DNA from: Streptomyces sp. Root1304
GTDB taxonomy: Bacteria > Actinomycetota > Actinomycetes > Streptomycetales > Streptomycetaceae
DNA: 64,000 nucleotides
Direction of reading: 5' to 3'
Assembly: GCF_001426405.1 (NCBI RefSeq)
Contig: NZ_LMEP01000022.1
Location: 63,363-127,362 of the forward strand
Below the pieces are notes generated by a model that saw only the letters and a program-made list of their open reading frames with translations, searched no databases and had not been told where the DNA came from. The position numbers and the translations under genes are program-made. Shown here in pieces: positions 25,099 to 33,830 of this stretch (position 1 is its first letter; every line of letters starts with the position of its first letter).

Positions 25099-25878
25099 TT
25101 ACGGAGCGGGGGGCCGCGCCTCCAAACCCGTTCGGGGGGCGTGGTCGAAGACACAGTCGCCGCAGAGTCCGGCACCGGGGCAGCGGTAGTAGAGGCAGCA
25201 GCTGGCACGGCGCAGCCGGGGCCCTCGTACGGTGCCGGCGAGGTCGGGATGGTCCAGCAGTCCGGTCACCAGGGCGGCGGCCCGTTCGGCCACCTCCGGG
25301 CGCCCGTGGGCGCGCGACCAGCGGGTCAGTTCGCGCAGGGCGCCGGCGAGGGCGGAGCCCGCGTTCCCCCAGAGCAGGCGGGGGGAGATCCGGCCGTCGC
25401 GGCCGAGGGCCGCGTGGAGCGGCACGAGATGGGCCTCCTGGACGGCCGCGCGGAGCGCGTCCACGGTCGCCGGGCGGGTCGCGGAGCCGGACCACCACAG
25501 ATCGTCGGGCGAGGACAGCGCCCCGTCCCAGTGCAGCTCGGCGGGGTCGAGGTCGGGGAAGCGGCCGTGCAGGGCGGCCGGGCCGAGCGCCGTCGACCAG
25601 AGGCGGGCCGCGAGCCCGAGGTGGGCCACCGAGGCGCCCACGCGCCGCTCGGGGGCGCCGAGGCGGGCGGCGACCCGGTCCACACGCGCGTGGAGGGGGC
25701 CGCCCTCCCCCGCGTAGAGGAGGGCGAGGGGGCGGTGCGCCCCGGCCTGCCCCGGCTCCGGCCCTGGCCCTCGCTCCGGCCCCCGCCCCCGCTCCCACTC
25801 CCGCTCCGGCCCCGGCCCCGGCGGTGTGGTCCTGAGGACGAAGAACCCGCCCACCGATCCGCTCTCGACGAGATCCAT
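25099..25878 (-). CDS. FhuF-like (2Fe-2S) protein
   Basis: A 259-aa cytoplasmic protein resembling ferric-iron reductase FhuF. The C-terminus has the iron-sulfur pattern CCLYYRCPGAGLCGDC (about residues 220-240). The middle contains HWDGALSSPDD and LLWGNAGSALAGALREL, typical of actinobacterial FhuF-like proteins. ATG at 25878 follows AGGAGGG at good spacing. A Pro/Gly/Arg/Glu repeat (PGPEREWERGRGPERG) near residue 25 is low complexity. A role in releasing iron from siderophores is inferred from family; no siderophore genes are nearby. Confidence 0.8.
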   Translation of the reverse strand: MDLVESGSVGGFFVLRTTPPGPGPEREWERGRGPERGPGPEPGQAGAHRPLALLYAGEGGPLHARVDRVAARLGAPERRVGASVAHLGLAARLWSTALGPAALHGRFPDLDPAELHWDGALSSPDDLWWSGSATRPATVDALRAAVQEAHLVPLHAALGRDGRISPRLLWGNAGSALAGALRELTRWSRAHGRPEVAERAAALVTGLLDHPDLAGTVRGPRLRRASCCLYYRCPGAGLCGDCVFDHAPRTGLEARPPAP

Positions 25879-26113
25879 CGGCGGTCCCTCCTGTCGCTGC
25901 CGTCCGTCTCCGGCCGTGCCGGAATTTCCGCCACCGTAGCTCGCCCTCCCCCGCTCCCGAAACGGCTCGAAAATGACCCTTTGCACCCGTTCTGACCTGC
26001 GCGGGTGTACATCTCCGGGCGTACGCGGAGGCCGCGTACTCCGTCGGTGGTATCCGCGAAGACGTCCCCTGGGACGACGACGCGATCGGCCGGGAAGAGA
26101 GATCGTGGAAGGT

Positions 26114-27169
26114 ATGAGTCCCCTCGTGCTGTCCGTCCTCCTGGCCCTGGTCTCGGCGGTCGCCTACGCGGGCGCGGCGATCGTGCAGGAGCGGGTCGCC
26201 GCCTCCGTAGGCGGCCCCCGCTACGCACCGCTGCGCAATCCGGCCTGGTGGGGGTCCGTCCTGCTCAACGGCGTCGGCGCGACCCTGCACGTCGCGGCCC
26301 TCGCGTACGGCCCCCTGAGCCTGGTGCAGCCGCTGGGCGCCCTCACGATCGTGTTCGCGCTGCCCATGGCGGCCCTGTTGGTCGGCCGCAGGGCCGGGCG
26401 GCGGGCCTGGCGCGGGGCCGTCATGGCCACGGCGGGACTGGCCGGACTCCTGAGCCTCACGAGCGGCGCCGAGGGGCGGTCCCTGGCCGACGGGGACCGG
26501 TGGCTGCTCACCGCCTGCACCTTCGGCGTGGTGGCCGGACTGTTCACGGCGGCGCACCTGGTGGGCAGGTCGGTGCTCCGGAGCATCGTCCTCGCGGCCG
26601 CGGCGGGCGTCTCCTTCGGCATCGCGTCGGTCTTCACGAAGGCGGTGGCCGAGGAGTGGACGCCCGAGGCGCCGTTCGCCGAGTGGACCGGACTTCTGGT
26701 GCTCTCGGCCCTGGCCGTCACGGGCCTGTTCCTCTCCCAGGCCTCGTACCGGGGCGCCGGTCTCGCCGCCCCGCTGGCCACCGTCACCGTGGTCAACCCG
26801 GTCGTCGCCGCCGCCGTGGGCCTGACCCTGTTCGGCGAGAGCTTCCGCTACGGCACGGCGGGCACGGTCGCGGCGCTGATCTGCGGCGCCGTGGCCGCCG
26901 GCGGCCTGGTGCAGCTGACGCTCGACCGGATGACGGACCCGGCCGCGTCGCCCTCGGCGTCGGACCCGGCCGCGTCGCCCTCGGCGTCGGATCCGGCACG
27001 GAGCCCGGGGACGGGTCCGAGCCGGATCGACGGGACACCCCCCACGGCGTCAGAAGGTGACTCCGCGGGCCCTGAGGTAGGCCAGGGGGTCGATGTCGGA
27101 CCCGTACCCGGGACCCGTGCGCACCTCGAAGTGGAGGTGCGGTCCCGAGCTGTTGCCGGTCGACCCTGA
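26114..27169 (+). CDS. DMT-superfamily membrane transporter
   Basis: A 351-aa membrane protein with nine or ten helices and EamA-like features (LVQPLGALTIVFALPMAAL; AAPLATVTVVNPVVAAAVG). A tail from about residue 275 is low complexity and holds two exact copies of DPAASPSAS. The last 120 bp overlap the convergent peptidase gene in antisense, so the final 40 residues are probably not conserved. ATG at 26114 was chosen because the membrane domain begins at once; in-frame codons upstream look non-coding. Substrate unknown. Confidence 0.82.
   Translation: MSPLVLSVLLALVSAVAYAGAAIVQERVAASVGGPRYAPLRNPAWWGSVLLNGVGATLHVAALAYGPLSLVQPLGALTIVFALPMAALLVGRRAGRRAWRGAVMATAGLAGLLSLTSGAEGRSLADGDRWLLTACTFGVVAGLFTAAHLVGRSVLRSIVLAAAAGVSFGIASVFTKAVAEEWTPEAPFAEWTGLLVLSALAVTGLFLSQASYRGAGLAAPLATVTVVNPVVAAAVGLTLFGESFRYGTAGTVAALICGAVAAGGLVQLTLDRMTDPAASPSASDPAASPSASDPARSPGTGPSRIDGTPPTASEGDSAGPEVGQGVDVGPVPGTRAHLEVEVRSRAVAGRP
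26936..26989. repeat. Exact 27-bp tandem duplication in coding sequence
   Basis: Two identical 27-bp units (26936-26962 and 26963-26989) encode two copies of DPAASPSAS in the C-terminal tail of the DMT transporter. Perfect identity points to recent slippage; the reading frame is kept. Confidence 0.9.
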
Positions 27170-28609
27170 GCGACCGATCCGCTGGCCCGCCTGGACCCGC
27201 TGGCCCTCGCGGACGGCGAGCGCGGAGAGGTGCGCGTACTGGCTGTAGCGGCCGTCGTCGTGGCGGAGGACGATCTGGTAGCCGTACGCGCCGCCCCAGC
27301 CTGCGGAGACGATCCGGCCGCCGGACACCGCCTTGACGGAGGTGCCGGTGGGCACGGGGAAGTCGACGCCGGTGTGGTAGCCGCTGGACCAGGAGGAGCC
27401 GGGCTTGCCGTACCGGGTGCCGATGCCCGCGGAGACGGGGGCGGAGTAGCGGTCCTCGTCGGTGGTGGCGGGCTTGGGCCTGGGCTTGGCGGCGGGGCGG
27501 GGGGCGGGCTTCGTGGTGGGCTTGGCGGCCGGTTTGGCGGGCGGCTTGGTCCGGGGCCCGGCGGCGGGTTCGACGGGCGGCTTGACCGCCGGTTCGGCGG
27601 CGGGGCCCGCGGCCGGCCTCGTGGGCCGGGTCACCGGCTTCGCGGCGGGCTTGGTCACGGGCCGCACGGCGGGCTTCGTCGCCGGGTGCGCGGCGGCGGG
27701 GCGGGTGCGGGGCACGGCGGGCTGCTGAGCGGTGGGCCGTACGGCCGGGGCCGTGGCGGAGGGCGCCTCGGGTGAACCGGTCCTCGGGGCGGCGACGGTC
27801 TTCGCCTCGGGCGCCTTGCCTGCCTCCCTCGCCTCCCCCGGCTTCTCCGCCTGCGCGGACTTCCCTGCCTGCGCGGACTTCCCTGCCTGCGCGGGCTTCT
27901 TCGGTGCGGCGATGCGCAGGGTCAGGCGCTGGCCGGGGAGGATCAGGTCGGGGTCGTCGCCGACGACGGGCCGGTTGGTGTCGTAGAGCCCCTGCCAGCC
28001 GCCCTGGACCCGTTCTTCGAGGGCGATCTTCGACAGCGAGTCCCCGGGCGTCACCGTGTACATCTCACGGACGGTGGGCACGGCGGTGGGGCCGACGTTC
28101 CTGGCCTGGTGTGCGGATTCGGTCGATAAGACCCGCTGCCCCGGAAGGGAGGCGGTCTTCATCGTGTTCCCACCACCGCCGGACGGCTTCGTCGCCGTCC
28201 TCCCGTCGGGGGTGACCTCGGGTGCCTGCCCGCCCCGGGCGAGCCCCGCGCGGGGGCCGCACGCGGGCCAGGCGCCGGGCCCCTGGCCCTTCAGGACGCG
28301 CTCGGCGATCACGATCTGCTGGTCCTTGGAGGCGAGATCGGCGCGCGGGGCGTAATGGGTGCCGCCGTACCGCTCCCAGGTGGACTGGCTGAACTGGAGG
28401 CCGCCGAAGTAGCCGTTGCCCGTGTTGATCTGCCACTGGGAGGTCGACTCGCAGGCCGCGACCTTCTCCCAGACGTCGAGCGAGGCGGCGTGGACGGTGC
28501 CCGCGCCGATCAGCGGCAGCGCCATGCCGGCGCCTCCCGCGGTGACGGTGAGCGAGGCACGGTTGATCCGGCTCGGCTGGTGGCGGCGGTGACGTCCGCG
28601 TACGGCCAT
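27050..28609 (-). CDS. Secreted Rpf-like/LysM/M23 cell-wall peptidase
   Basis: A 519-aa exported cell-wall enzyme with three parts. After a signal peptide (cleavage near VHAAS, residue about 41), a transglycosylase/resuscitation-promoting-factor-like domain runs to about residue 120 (WEKVAACESTSQWQINTGNGYFGGLQFSQ). A LysM domain follows (YTVTPGDSLSKIALEERV, about 185-235), then a long Lys/Pro/Ala linker with AxKPxxKP repeats. The C-terminal M23 LytM domain (about 400-519) keeps HTGVDFPVP and HLHFEVR. ATG at 28609 follows AAGGGGGG. Expected to cut peptidoglycan glycan and peptide during growth or spore germination. Confidence 0.9.
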   Translation of the reverse strand: MAVRGRHRRHQPSRINRASLTVTAGGAGMALPLIGAGTVHAASLDVWEKVAACESTSQWQINTGNGYFGGLQFSQSTWERYGGTHYAPRADLASKDQQIVIAERVLKGQGPGAWPACGPRAGLARGGQAPEVTPDGRTATKPSGGGGNTMKTASLPGQRVLSTESAHQARNVGPTAVPTVREMYTVTPGDSLSKIALEERVQGGWQGLYDTNRPVVGDDPDLILPGQRLTLRIAAPKKPAQAGKSAQAGKSAQAEKPGEAREAGKAPEAKTVAAPRTGSPEAPSATAPAVRPTAQQPAVPRTRPAAAHPATKPAVRPVTKPAAKPVTRPTRPAAGPAAEPAVKPPVEPAAGPRTKPPAKPAAKPTTKPAPRPAAKPRPKPATTDEDRYSAPVSAGIGTRYGKPGSSWSSGYHTGVDFPVPTGTSVKAVSGGRIVSAGWGGAYGYQIVLRHDDGRYSQYAHLSALAVREGQRVQAGQRIGRSGSTGNSSGPHLHFEVRTGPGYGSDIDPLAYLRARGVTF

Positions 28610-28640
28610 GGGCCCCCCTTGAACACAGCGACAGCCGTCC

Positions 28641-28670
28641 AAGTTAGGGGTGGCGCACGCTCCGTGACAA
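28641..28670 (-). promoter_or_regulatory. Putative vegetative-type promoter of the peptidase gene
   Basis: On the minus strand TTGTCA (28670-28665) and TAACTT (28646-28641) are separated by 18 bp and lie 32 bp before the start codon. The leader is too short to hold a ydaO/c-di-AMP riboswitch, which precedes many Streptomyces rpf genes. Confidence 0.45.
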
Positions 28671-28700
28671 GCGATACGCGAAAACGTCAAGCGTCGTACG

Positions 28701-28910
28701 TCATCTCGGCGTTGACGCGGGGCCGTCGCCGGCCGGACCCGGCTGGGGCTGAGGCTCGGGCTCCGGTACGGGTCCGCCGGGCTGGGGAGCCGGGGAGGGA
28801 TCGGGGTCGGGAGGGACCGGGACGGGGTTCGGCGGGGGTACCGGCGGCGGGGTGGGCACCGGCGGGGGGATGGGCGAGGGCGGCAGCGGGTCGGGGTAGG
28901 GGTGCGTCAT
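28701..28910 (-). CDS. Small proline-rich protein
   Basis: A 69-aa protein made mainly of Pro, Asp, Glu and Gln (PPPVPTPPPVPPPNPVPVPP; PEPEPQPQPGPAG), with no signal or domain. ATG at 28910 follows AGAGG at 8 bp. Low complexity makes a coding call weaker than usual, but start, spacing and stop are consistent with a translated gene. Function unknown. Confidence 0.45.
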   Translation of the reverse strand: MTHPYPDPLPPSPIPPPVPTPPPVPPPNPVPVPPDPDPSPAPQPGGPVPEPEPQPQPGPAGDGPASTPR

Positions 28911-29075
28911 GGCGGGACCTCTCGGTCGACGGGTTCCGTCTTCCTCCAGGGTGGCCCGCCGGACCGAACGGCGCCCGCCGGGCCGCGCCCTTCGGGTCGG
29001 AAGGGGGGTCGGTTCCGCGGCGGTCGCCGTGTCGGACCGGAGGCGGTCGCGTCGCATCGCCGTGTCGGAACGGGG

Positions 29076-29762
29076 TCAGTCGCGTCGTGCGCGGGCCGCG
29101 GCCGACGCGGCGGCGGCGTCGGCGGCCGCCGCGAGCCCGAGGCGTGGACTCGCCAGAACGGGCCGCCGGGTGGACATCCGCTCGACGGCGTCGGCCATGG
29201 AGGCCTGGGCGAGGACGACGACGCTGCCTTCCGTCAGGGGCGCGCGGTCCACGGAGGCCGCCACGGCGTCGAGGTAGCCGTCCCTGTCCCCCGCCTCGAA
29301 CAGCTCCCACGCGCCCTCGACCACGACGGTGCTGATGAACGAGGTCTCGGGTCCGGACCGTCCCGACTCCTCGGCGATGAGGTCGATGGTGGGCTCCAGG
29401 GTGGAGCGCAGGGCGGCCACGACGATGATCCGGCGGTACCGGGCGGCCTCGGCGGCCATCGGGCGGTCGACGCGCAGCACGGGTACGCCGAGCGGGGCCG
29501 CCTGGCGTTCGGCGGTCCCGCCGATCGTGGAGCAGGTGCAGAGCACGGCGTCGGCGCCGTCCGCGACGGCCGCCGCGAGCGCGGCGGCCACCGGCTCGGC
29601 GACCGCGTCGGGCCCCGCCGACCGGGCTCGTTCCAGCAGTTCCTCGTCGACGAGGTGACGCAGGACGAGCCCGGGGTGGTGCCGGTCGCGCAGCCCGTCG
29701 AAGACGGGGACGTGGACCGGTGAGGTGTGGAGCAGGGCGAGGGTGCCGATCGGAGTCACCAC
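29076..29762 (-). CDS. Asp/Glu racemase-family protein
   Basis: A 228-aa member of the aspartate/glutamate/hydantoin racemase superfamily. The N-terminal catalytic Cys region is ADAVLCTCSTIGGTAE (about 76-91); the second Cys expected near the C-terminus is replaced by the region VVLAQASMADAV, so classical two-base racemisation is doubtful. The reading frame starts with two consecutive GTG codons (29762 or 29759); the latter overlaps the upstream GNAT stop by 4 bp. Translation is therefore coupled to that gene. The substrate is unknown. Confidence 0.8.
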   Translation of the reverse strand: MVTPIGTLALLHTSPVHVPVFDGLRDRHHPGLVLRHLVDEELLERARSAGPDAVAEPVAAALAAAVADGADAVLCTCSTIGGTAERQAAPLGVPVLRVDRPMAAEAARYRRIIVVAALRSTLEPTIDLIAEESGRSGPETSFISTVVVEGAWELFEAGDRDGYLDAVAASVDRAPLTEGSVVVLAQASMADAVERMSTRRPVLASPRLGLAAAADAAAASAAARARRD

Positions 29763-30100
29763 AGGTCCGGGGTTGCCTTCAGCCGGCGCTTCGCCGCACG
29801 GACCACGTCGGCCGGGGCGACCGGGGCCTCGTCCGGGTGGCGCTCGGCCCAGGCGGCGGCGTACGGGCAGAGCGGTACGACGGGGACGTCCTCGCCCGCG
29901 GCGATCGCGTAGAACTCGCGTACGAGCGCGGCGGCGATCCCCTTCCCCTCGTGTGCCTCCTCGACGATGGTGTGCACCGCGACGAGCGCGTGGGGTTCGT
30001 CGTCGAGGACGGAGTAGATGACGACACCGACGAAGGTGTCGCCGTCGAAGGCTTCCAGGCGCCCGGCGGGGCGGTCGTCGCGGATCTTCAGCTCGGCCAT
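29756..30100 (-). CDS. GNAT-family N-acetyltransferase, small type
   Basis: A 114-aa YjdJ-like GNAT protein. It has ALVAVHTIVEEAHEGKGIAA, the acetyl-CoA pyrophosphate-binding motif A (about 41-60), and VPLCPYAAAWAERHPD near the C-terminus, a pattern common in this small subfamily. It is coupled to the following racemase-like gene by a 4-bp stop/start overlap. Acceptor unknown. Confidence 0.83.
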   Translation of the reverse strand: MAELKIRDDRPAGRLEAFDGDTFVGVVIYSVLDDEPHALVAVHTIVEEAHEGKGIAAALVREFYAIAAGEDVPVVPLCPYAAAWAERHPDEAPVAPADVVRAAKRRLKATPDLW

Positions 30101-30151
30101 GTGAGGCTGCTCCCTGGGTTCGGTCGGACGGGACCGGTACGTGGCCCGCCC

Positions 30152-30616
30152 TCAGACCCGTACGGGTACGGATTCCGGGGTGCCGGGCTCCGCGGCGGGC
30201 GCGGGCACGGCGTGCGGAGCCCGCACGGTGTCGCTCCCGGGGACGGGCGCGGACGCGTCGGCCCCGAGTTCCACGATGCGGTTGTCGCCGTCGACGTGCA
30301 CGACGCGCGGGACGAACGTCCGGGCCTCGGCGTCCTCGACCTGCGCGTAACTGATGAGGATCACGAGGTCACCGGGGTGCACGAGATGCGCGGCGGCGCC
30401 GTTGATCCCGATGACACCGGACCCACGCTCGCCCTCGATGACGTAGGTCTCCAGCCGGGCCCCGTTGTCGATGTCGACGATGTGCACGAGCTCACCGGGC
30501 AGCAGGTCGGCGGCCTCCATGAGCGCGGCGTCGACGGTGACGGATCCGACGTAGTGCAGATCCGCCTGGGTCACGGTCGCACGGTGGATCTTGGACTTGA
30601 ACAGAGTGCGCAGCAC
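30152..30616 (-). CDS. panD: Aspartate 1-decarboxylase precursor
   Basis: A 154-aa pyruvoyl enzyme that makes beta-alanine from L-aspartate for pantothenate and CoA. The self-cleavage site is HYVGSVTVD with Gly24-Ser25; Ser25 becomes the pyruvoyl group. GINGAAAHLV and DLVILISYAQV complete the family core. The last 30 residues (Ala/Pro/Val-rich) are a longer tail than in well-known homologues. It is the last ordinary chromosomal gene before the arsenic island. Confidence 0.95.
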   Translation of the reverse strand: MLRTLFKSKIHRATVTQADLHYVGSVTVDAALMEAADLLPGELVHIVDIDNGARLETYVIEGERGSGVIGINGAAAHLVHPGDLVILISYAQVEDAEARTFVPRVVHVDGDNRIVELGADASAPVPGSDTVRAPHAVPAPAAEPGTPESVPVRV

Positions 30617-30918
30617 TGTGGACTCCTCGAAGACGGCTCCCTGCCTGCTTTCTGCAGGTCAAGGGCGGTCTCGACCCTACACCGGGACGCGCCGAGCGAT
30701 GTTTGTGAGGAACATCGCTCCGGTCGAGCTGGACAGCTTCCTGTCTTGGGTTTCCCTTAGCAGCGGCGCCTGTTGGGACGACCACCCCGGAACGCGCGGG
30801 GACTCAGGCTGACCGAACGCCGACTTGCCTGATGACCCATCAGGCATGCGCAGGCCGTGCATCCGGACCTCGTGCGCCCATGCACCACCGACCTGCCGGG
30901 GACTGTCCTCGACCCGGT
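30617..30918. other. Gap at the left edge of the arsenic island
   Basis: 302 bp with no gene I can support; the short frames present have no recognisable protein. It holds a 9-bp inverted repeat (AGCGATGTT at 30695-30703 and AACATCGCT at 30711-30719) that may be an operator or weak hairpin for panD. The junction between core chromosome and island lies here or inside the following truncated MFS gene. Confidence 0.5.
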
Positions 30919-31686
30919 TTACGGAACACGGCCCCTCTGCCCATCAGCCAGTCGACGCTCGACCGCTCCAGAAGTCGGCTCGCTGCCTGCCGCGCCCGAG
31001 AGCCTCGGCAGCAACGGTCGGCTTCGGGCTACGGCGCTCGGGCTCTCGGCGGTATCGACGGGTGACGGTGCTGCCGGGGGCCAGGGACCCTTGAGGGCGA
31101 TCGCATGGGCCGGGATCGTGACGGTGGCGAGGATCGCCGCCAGCACGAGGTAGGTCTCGCGCCACGACAGGTGGTCGGACAGCGCCGCGGTGAGCGGGGC
31201 GAAGACGGTGGAGGCGAGGCCGCCGGCGAGGGTGACGACCGTGAGGGCTCGGACGTGATCCGGGGCCCACCAGCGGGTGAGTGCGGCGAACGCGGGCTGG
31301 TAGAAGGTGGCCGCCATGGCGAACCCGCCCAGCAGCCACCCGGCGAAGAACACCGGCAGGTTCGGGGCCAGGGCCACGATCACCAGACTCAGGGCCCCGG
31401 CCGTGGAGCCTGCCGTCATGACTGTGCGTGGGCCGCGGCGATCGATGATCCGGCCGACCCGGATTCCCGTGAGGCCGGAGACGACCAGGGCAAGTGAGAA
31501 CGCGGCCATGGTGGCGCCGGTGGACCAGCCGCTGTCGGCGGTGATCTGCGGGTTCAGGACCGGGAAGGCGTAATAGAGGATGCCCCAACTGGTGATCTGG
31601 GTGGCGCAGAGCGCGGGCAGGACGGCGCGGGGCCGCGATCGGTCCCCTGCTCCGGTCGCGGCCCCGCGGGCATGAAGGTCGGCCAT
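30919..31686 (-). pseudogene. Truncated MFS transporter
   Basis: The reading frame encodes 255 aa from the ATG at 31686 (7 bp after the arsI stop). It matches only the N-terminal half of a major facilitator: helices 1-6 with GIRVGRIIDRRGPRTVM in the 2-3 loop, then the central linker to about residue 215. Helices 7-12 are missing, and the last 35 residues (LLPRLSGAAGSEPTSGAV...) do not look membrane-embedded. An intact relative would be about 400-430 aa. I read it as a gene cut at the island edge; export activity is unlikely. Confidence 0.7.
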
Positions 31687-31693
31687 CGAGGGA

Positions 31694-32158
31694 TCAGCAG
31701 CATCCGCCGGCGGCGACCGGTTCACTCGCATCGCTGTCGGTGGTGGCGGTGCCGGCGCAGCACGTGCTGCCCTGCTGCTTGGGCAGGGTGTCGGCGTCGG
31801 CCTTGACGACGTACACCTCCCACGGTTCACGGCCGGGGCCGTGGACCCACACCTTGTCCTGGACGGCGTAGCAACAGGTGGTGTCGTTCTCCTCCGTCGT
31901 CGCCAGACCCTCCTCGCCCAGCCGGGCGGTGGCCGCGTGAACCGCCTCGGTGGTGCCGACTTCCACGCCGAGGTGGTCCAGACGGGTGTCCTCGTTCTCT
32001 TCACCTTCGACGAGGACGAGCTTGAGCGGCGGTTCCGCGATGGCGAAGTTGGCGTAGCCCTCACGGAGCTTGGCCGGTTCCGTACCGAAGAGCTTCGTGT
32101 AGAAGGCGACGGATGCCGCCAGGTCGGGAACGCGCAGGGCGAGCTGTACGCGGGACAT
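31694..32158 (-). CDS. arsI: ArsI-type organoarsenical C-As lyase
   Basis: A 154-aa vicinal-oxygen-chelate dioxygenase-like protein of the ArsI/CadI family. ArsI cleaves the carbon-arsenic bond of trivalent organoarsenicals with Fe(II) and O2. Seen: the substrate-binding vicinal cysteines C95-C96 (DTTCCYAV), metal ligand candidates H62 (LDHLGVEV) and Glu in EPWEVYVV, and two further cysteine pairs in the tail (C133-C134 and the final C153-C154). ATG at 32158 follows GGAGGATC. Its operon with an ArsO-like flavoprotein suggests detoxification of organoarsenicals. Confidence 0.9.
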   Translation of the reverse strand: MSRVQLALRVPDLAASVAFYTKLFGTEPAKLREGYANFAIAEPPLKLVLVEGEENEDTRLDHLGVEVGTTEAVHAATARLGEEGLATTEENDTTCCYAVQDKVWVHGPGREPWEVYVVKADADTLPKQQGSTCCAGTATTDSDASEPVAAGGCC

Positions 32159-32204
32159 CGTGATCCTCCAGTTGTGGGCGGGCAAATGGGTTGGACAGGC
32201 AGGG

Positions 32205-33572
32205 TCAGCAGCCGCCGGAGGCAGCCGGGGATCCGACACCGATCTGGAGCGCCGCCGGGCTCGCGCAGCAGCCACCGCCGTCGGTCGAGGTGTCGGTGGG
32301 CTGGTCGAAGAGGCCGGCGCCGCCGCAGACGCCGGTCTCGGGAAGTACGAGTTCGACGCGCTCGGCGGACTGCCGGTCGCCGGCGATGGCGGCGACGACA
32401 GAGCGGACCTGCTCGTAGCCGGTGAGAGCCAGGAAGGACGGAGCACGGCCGTAGGACTTCATCCCCACGAGGTACACACCCTCCTCCGGATGCGCCAGCT
32501 CCTTCACGCCGTGCGGGTAGACGGTGCCGCAGGAGTGCTGGTTCGGGTCGATGAGCGGGGCGAGCCCGACGGGGGCCTGGAGCCGCTCGTCGAGTCCCAG
32601 ACGCAGTTCGTCGAGGAACGTCAGGTCGGGGCGGAAGCCGGTCAGGACGATGACCTCGTCGACGGGGTCGAGCCGACGGCCGTCCTCGGCGACCAGCACC
32701 AGGCGCTCGCCGTCGCGCTCGATCGCGTCCGTACGGAAGCCGGTGACGGCGTCCGCGTACCCCTCGTCGACCGCGGCCTTCGCCGCGAGGCCGAGGGCGC
32801 CACGGGCCGGGAGCTGGTCGGCGCTCCCTCCGCCGAAAGTGCTGCCCGAGATACTGCGCCGCAGGATCCAGGTCGCACGGGTGTCCGCGCCGTCCCGGGA
32901 CTTCGCGAGGGCGGCGAGCGAGGCGAGCGCCGTGAAGGCCGAGGCTCCGGAGCCGATGACGGCGGTGCGCCTGCCCGCGTAACGGGCGTGCACAGCGGGG
33001 TCCTTGAGGTCGGGAACCCGGTAGGAGATCCGCTCCGCCGCTGCACGTTCGCCGAGGGCCGGGAGTCCGTCGCCGCCTGCCGGGCTCGGAGTGGACCATG
33101 TACCGGAGGCGTCGATCACGGCCCGGGCGAGGACGCGCTCTTCGCGGCCGTCGCCGTGTTGGATGTGCACGGTGAAGGGCTGCTTGTCACGGTCGACGTC
33201 GACCACACGGTCGCGGCCCGTGCGGGATACTCCGGTGACCCGCGCGTCGAGCCGGACCCTGTCGCCGAGGACGTCCGCGAGCGGCTGGAGATAGGCGGCG
33301 GCCCATTCTCCGCCGGTCGGGTAGGTGTCCGCGTCGGGCTTCACCCAGCCGGTCGGGGCCAGGAGCTTCTCGGCGACCGGATCGATGACCTCGCCCCATG
33401 CTGAGAAGAGCCGCACGTGGGACCACTCCCGAACCGCCGCTCCCGCTTGGGCGCCGGCCTCGAGCACCAAGGCTTCCAGCCCCCGGTCGACGAGGTGCAC
33501 GGCAGCGGCCAGGCCGGCGGGTCCGGCTCCGATGACCACGACAGGCAGCCGGTCGGTGGCGGTGACGTTCAC
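32205..33572 (-). CDS. ArsO-like FAD/NAD(P)H monooxygenase
   Basis: A 455-aa flavoprotein. The FAD-binding GAGPAGLAAAVHLVDRG is at about 13-29, a second Rossmann motif with VIGSGASAFTALASLAALA is near 185, and VLTGFRPDLTFLDEL is the usual late motif. The C-terminus is Cys-rich (VCGGAGLF...GGGCCASP and a final GGC). GTG at 33572 or the in-frame ATG at 33596 may be the start. First gene of an operon with arsI behind an ArsR-type operator. Oxidation of an arsenical or thiol is likely; the exact reaction is unproven. Confidence 0.8.
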   Translation of the reverse strand: MNVTATDRLPVVVIGAGPAGLAAAVHLVDRGLEALVLEAGAQAGAAVREWSHVRLFSAWGEVIDPVAEKLLAPTGWVKPDADTYPTGGEWAAAYLQPLADVLGDRVRLDARVTGVSRTGRDRVVDVDRDKQPFTVHIQHGDGREERVLARAVIDASGTWSTPSPAGGDGLPALGERAAAERISYRVPDLKDPAVHARYAGRRTAVIGSGASAFTALASLAALAKSRDGADTRATWILRRSISGSTFGGGSADQLPARGALGLAAKAAVDEGYADAVTGFRTDAIERDGERLVLVAEDGRRLDPVDEVIVLTGFRPDLTFLDELRLGLDERLQAPVGLAPLIDPNQHSCGTVYPHGVKELAHPEEGVYLVGMKSYGRAPSFLALTGYEQVRSVVAAIAGDRQSAERVELVLPETGVCGGAGLFDQPTDTSTDGGGCCASPAALQIGVGSPAASGGC

Positions 33573-33631
33573 GACTCTTCCCCTTTGATTCGACATTCGT
33601 CGATCTCTTGCACCTTCAGCTTGGCACTTGA

Positions 33632-33663
33632 TTCGACAAGCGTCAACATAGACACTCATCGAA
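33632..33663 (-). promoter_or_regulatory. ArsR-type operator and promoter of the arsO-arsI operon
   Basis: A 32-bp element has TTCGAC at one end, TCGAA at the other and the core GTCAACATAGACA between. The same spacing and core recur at 34276-34307. On the minus strand the core supplies TTGACG as -35, 17 bp before CAAGCT, so a bound repressor would block the polymerase. Regulation by one of the local ArsR proteins is inferred. Confidence 0.6.
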
Positions 33664-33830
33664 TTCACCGCTCCGGGCCACCCGCCGGCCGAGCAAGACC
33701 TCCCGACCGCACAGGGCGGGCGCCGGGTGGCACAGCCGCGCGAGCTCCGGCCGAAGCCTGCGACGACCACGTCAGTACGGCTGGAACGAGACTGGGTGCG
33801 GCCCAGGTTGCAGAAGTACGCTCGCTTGCC

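Noticed and set aside
28610..28760. A ydaO-type c-di-AMP riboswitch before the Rpf-like gene
   Set aside because: The likely leader is only about 30 nt and no conserved riboswitch core was seen.
30699..31094. Short plus-strand frames near the left island edge that could be IS or recombinase remnants
   Set aside because: None has a recognisable motif or ribosome binding site; I could not support a mobile element.
31694..32446. A longer start for arsI at 32446
   Set aside because: The extra residues are antisense-like low-complexity sequence overlapping the flavoprotein gene; ATG 32158 has a good GGAGG site.
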